Positions 61,910 through 64,000 of a DNA stretch of 64,000 nucleotides are shown here, one piece after another. Each line of letters begins with the position of its first letter. The first letter of the stretch is position 1. Below the pieces are notes generated by a model. The model was not told the DNA's origin. It did not search any database and saw only the letters and a list, made by a program, of their open reading frames with translations. Position numbers and translations under genes: made by a program. Origin of the DNA: Nocardioides sp. BP30 (GTDB lineage: Bacteria > Actinomycetota > Actinomycetes > Propionibacteriales > Nocardioidaceae); assembly GCF_029873215.1 (NCBI RefSeq), contig NZ_CP123620.1, positions 1,674,001 to 1,738,000 on the forward strand, given 5' to 3'.

Positions 61910-63598
61910 TCAGTGCTCGGTGTGGCCACCCTCGATCGCGTGCGCGTCGTCGTGACCACCCTCGACCGCGTGGGCGGCGTGGGCGTGCGCCTCCTCGATC
62001 TCCTCGGGGGTCGGCTTCTGCACGTCGTCCTCGTAGTAGAGCGTGCGGAGCTTGTCCCGCAGGGTGGCCTTGCCGTTGGCCTTCGGGCCGTCGGCCGGTC
62101 CAGCACCCTCGGGGCCGCGGTCGCGGACAGTGATCGCGTAGGCCTTGGCCTCGTTGATCGGCAGGTGGGCCTCGGAGTACCCACCGGCGGCCGACCGCAT
62201 GATGACACCGGTCTCGTAGCCGTGCAGCAGCACCTCGTTGTCGTGGCGCTGCAGCGCGATGCACCAGCGACGTGCGACGAAGAACCCGATCACCGGACCG
62301 ACGAACACGGCCGCCCGCAGGAAGTAGGTGATCTGGTTGATCGACATGTGCAGCTTGATGGCGATGATGTCGTTGCCGCCCGCGAGCCAGAACATCGCGT
62401 ACCAGACCATCAGCGCGACCATCACGCCCGTGCGGGTCGGCGCGTTGCGCGGCCGCTGGAGCAGGTGGTGCTCGCGCTTGTCACCGGTGACCCAGGCCTC
62501 CAGGAACGGCAGCATGGTGACCACCATCCACGACAGCATCGGCATCAGGATGACTGGGATGAAGATGTTCCAGGACCAGGTCGAGCCCCAGAAGTGCGAC
62601 TCCCAACCGGGCATGATCCGCAGCGCGCCGTCGGGCCAGCCCATGTACCAGTCGGGCTGCGAGCCGGCCGTCACCTTGGTCGGGTCGTAGGGCCCGAACT
62701 TCCACACCGGGTTGATCGAGAGGATCGCACCCATGATGGCGGTGACACCGAAGGTGACGAAGAAGAAGCCGCCCGCCTTCGCGGCGTACACCGGAAGCAT
62801 CGGGTAACCGACGACGTTCGTCTCCTTGCGGCCGGGGCCTGCCCACTGGGTGTGCTTGTGGTAGACGAGCAGCAGCATGTGGGCCGCGACCAGGGCGAGC
62901 AGGATGCCCGGGATCAGCAGCACGTGGATGGTGTAGAGGCGCGGGATGATCGCGTCACCCGGGAACTCGCCGCCGAAGAGGAAGAACCCGATGTAGGTGC
63001 CCACGATCGGGATGGCCTGGATGAAGCCGTCCGCGGCTCGCACGCCGGTACCGGAGAGCAGGTCGTCGGGCAGCGAGTAGCCGGTGAAGCCCTCGAGGGT
63101 GCCGAGCAGGAGGAGCAGCGAGCCGATGACCCAGTTGAGCTCACGCGGCTTGCGGTGCGCGCCCGTGAAGAACACGCGCAGCATGTGGATCATCATGGCC
63201 GAGATGAACAGCATCGCGGCCCAGTGGTGCATCTGGCGCAGCAGCAACCCGCCGCGCACGTCGAAGGAGATGTTCAGCGCGCTGGAGTACGCCTCCGACA
63301 TCGAGATGCCACGCAGGTTGGCGTAGCTGCCCTGGTAGGTCACCTCGGCCATGGACGGCCGGAACCACAGCGTCAGGAAGACGCCGGTGATCAGCAGGAC
63401 GACGAAGCTCCACAGCGCGATCTCGCCCAGCATGAAGGACCAGTGGTCAGGGAAGATCTTGCGGAGGTTCTTCTTGCCCATGGCGGCCAGGCCGAGGCGC
63501 TCGTCGGACCACTGGGCCACGGCGCCGACTTTGGTCGGCTTGCTTGCGGTCGCAGCGGAGGTGTTGCTCGTGGCGACCTTGCTCGTGTCGACACTCAC
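61910..63598 (-). CDS. qcrB: Cytochrome bc (bcc) complex cytochrome b subunit
   Basis: A 562-residue quinol:cytochrome c reductase subunit. Its cytochrome b core includes haem-binding helices (LLLRQMHHWAAMLFISAMMI and LYTIHVLLIPGILLALVAAH), the Qo-site neighbourhood SLPDDLLSGTGVRAADGF, and later membrane helices to YFLRAAVFVGPVIGFFVARR. The cytoplasmic C-terminal tail is long and ends in a His/Glu-rich segment (AVEGGHDDAHAIEGGH). GTG 63598 overlaps the qcrA stop codon. It works with QcrC, QcrA and the aa3 oxidase as a supercomplex. Confidence 0.95.
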   Translation of the reverse strand: MSVDTSKVATSNTSAATASKPTKVGAVAQWSDERLGLAAMGKKNLRKIFPDHWSFMLGEIALWSFVVLLITGVFLTLWFRPSMAEVTYQGSYANLRGISMSEAYSSALNISFDVRGGLLLRQMHHWAAMLFISAMMIHMLRVFFTGAHRKPRELNWVIGSLLLLLGTLEGFTGYSLPDDLLSGTGVRAADGFIQAIPIVGTYIGFFLFGGEFPGDAIIPRLYTIHVLLIPGILLALVAAHMLLLVYHKHTQWAGPGRKETNVVGYPMLPVYAAKAGGFFFVTFGVTAIMGAILSINPVWKFGPYDPTKVTAGSQPDWYMGWPDGALRIMPGWESHFWGSTWSWNIFIPVILMPMLSWMVVTMLPFLEAWVTGDKREHHLLQRPRNAPTRTGVMVALMVWYAMFWLAGGNDIIAIKLHMSINQITYFLRAAVFVGPVIGFFVARRWCIALQRHDNEVLLHGYETGVIMRSAAGGYSEAHLPINEAKAYAITVRDRGPEGAGPADGPKANGKATLRDKLRTLYYEDDVQKPTPEEIEEAHAHAAHAVEGGHDDAHAIEGGHTEH

Positions 63599-64000
63599 TG
63601 TCCGGTCTCCTTGCTCCACTCATCGTAGATCGCCTGTGGCGACTTGGTCTCGCGCTCCCAGAAGCTCGGGCCGACCGGCTCCGGGTAGTCGCTCAGCGCC
63701 ACCAGGAAGCCCTCGTCGTCCACGCCCAGCGGAAGCTGGGGGAGGTGACGACCCGCCGGGCCGAACACGACCTTGCCGGAGTCGGCGAGGTCGAAGGTCG
63801 ACTGGTGGCAGGGGCACAGCAGGTGGTGCGTGGTGCGCTCGTTGAGCGAGATCGGGCAACCCACGTGGGTGCAGATCTTGGAGTAGGCGACGATGCCGCT
63901 GACGGACCAGTTCCGCGTGACGTCGGAGACGATGTCATCGGGGTCCATGCGCAGCAGGATCGTGGCGGACTTGGCGCGGGCGTCCTGCAGCGCGGCACCC
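63595..64000 (-). CDS. qcrA: Rieske iron-sulfur protein of the bcc complex, C-terminal part (5' end outside window)
   Basis: The C-terminal 134 residues are visible; the start and N-terminal membrane helices lie beyond 64000. The Rieske cluster motifs are SKICTHVGCPISL (C-T-H) and LLCPCHQSTFDLADSGKVVF (C-P-C-H), giving two Cys and two His ligands of a [2Fe-2S] cluster. GPAGRHLPQLPLGVDDEGFL is the typical basal part. It passes one electron from quinol to cytochrome c. The qcrA-qcrB order with four-base overlap is standard for actinobacterial qcrCAB. Confidence 0.95.
   Translation of the reverse strand, partial: GAALQDARAKSATILLRMDPDDIVSDVTRNWSVSGIVAYSKICTHVGCPISLNERTTHHLLCPCHQSTFDLADSGKVVFGPAGRHLPQLPLGVDDEGFLVALSDYPEPVGPSFWERETKSPQAIYDEWSKETGQ

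Overview
The window is high-GC actinobacterial chromosome. Gene content and order (dxr-rip1-ispG, rimP-nusA-ylxR-infB-rbfA-truB-ribF, rpsO-pnp, ctaCDF, qcrAB, a PspA/PspAA/HtpX/PspAB block, DUF3043, DUF4439) suggest a Nocardioides-like member of the Propionibacteriales. The genus is an inference; no rRNA or tRNA gene was seen. About 63 protein genes are called, the first and last cut by the window edges. There is no phage, insertion sequence, plasmid or CRISPR array.

Region by region. (1) 1-10,055 is a polyamine/amine uptake and catabolism block: the end of an FAD amine oxidase-like gene, a class III aminotransferase, a saccharopine dehydrogenase-family reductase, a potA-potD-potB-potC ABC importer, a GntR/FCD regulator translationally coupled to a stand-alone Cache-type sensor protein, and a succinate-semialdehyde-type dehydrogenase. 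Together these could import putrescine-like amines and take them through an aldehyde and a GABA-type intermediate to succinate. (2) 10,153-19,110 carries an alpha/beta hydrolase, the MEP-pathway genes dxr and ispG around a site-2 protease, a GNAT protein, proS and a DUF4439 lipoprotein/ferritin-like pair. (3) 19,201-26,611 is the translation/ribosome-maturation operon ending in truB and ribF. (4) 26,706-32,643 has a TerC/DUF475 membrane protein, a NarL-type two-component system divergent from an MMPL exporter, and an L,D-transpeptidase-like protein. (5) 32,817-38,614 has rpsO, pnp, an M16 peptidase, a methyltransferase and dapB. (6) 38,701-42,076 has DUF3043 and the phage-shock-like membrane stress module. 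(7) 42,241-50,517 is a MacAB-like export operon with two adaptors, a glycine-rich lipoprotein and an OmpR-type two-component system. (8) 50,534-64,000 has nadA, glycerate kinase, erpA, an adenosine-kinase-like PfkB protein, a cysteine desulfurase/TusA pair, ctaCDF, a second L,D-transpeptidase, an LLM oxidoreductase and qcrB/qcrA.

The non-coding DNA holds the most unusual signals. The convergent M16 and methyltransferase genes are separated by two facing arrays of exact-length 22-bp repeats. Each array begins on the stop codon of its own gene, and a long hairpin lies between them. Related 22-bp-period repeats lie between infB and rbfA. Short repeats that begin on the stop codon also follow the DUF475 gene, dapB and proS. 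In addition, at least 17 genes have a TANNNT -10 hexamer only 5-9 bp upstream of the start codon, which implies widespread leaderless transcription.
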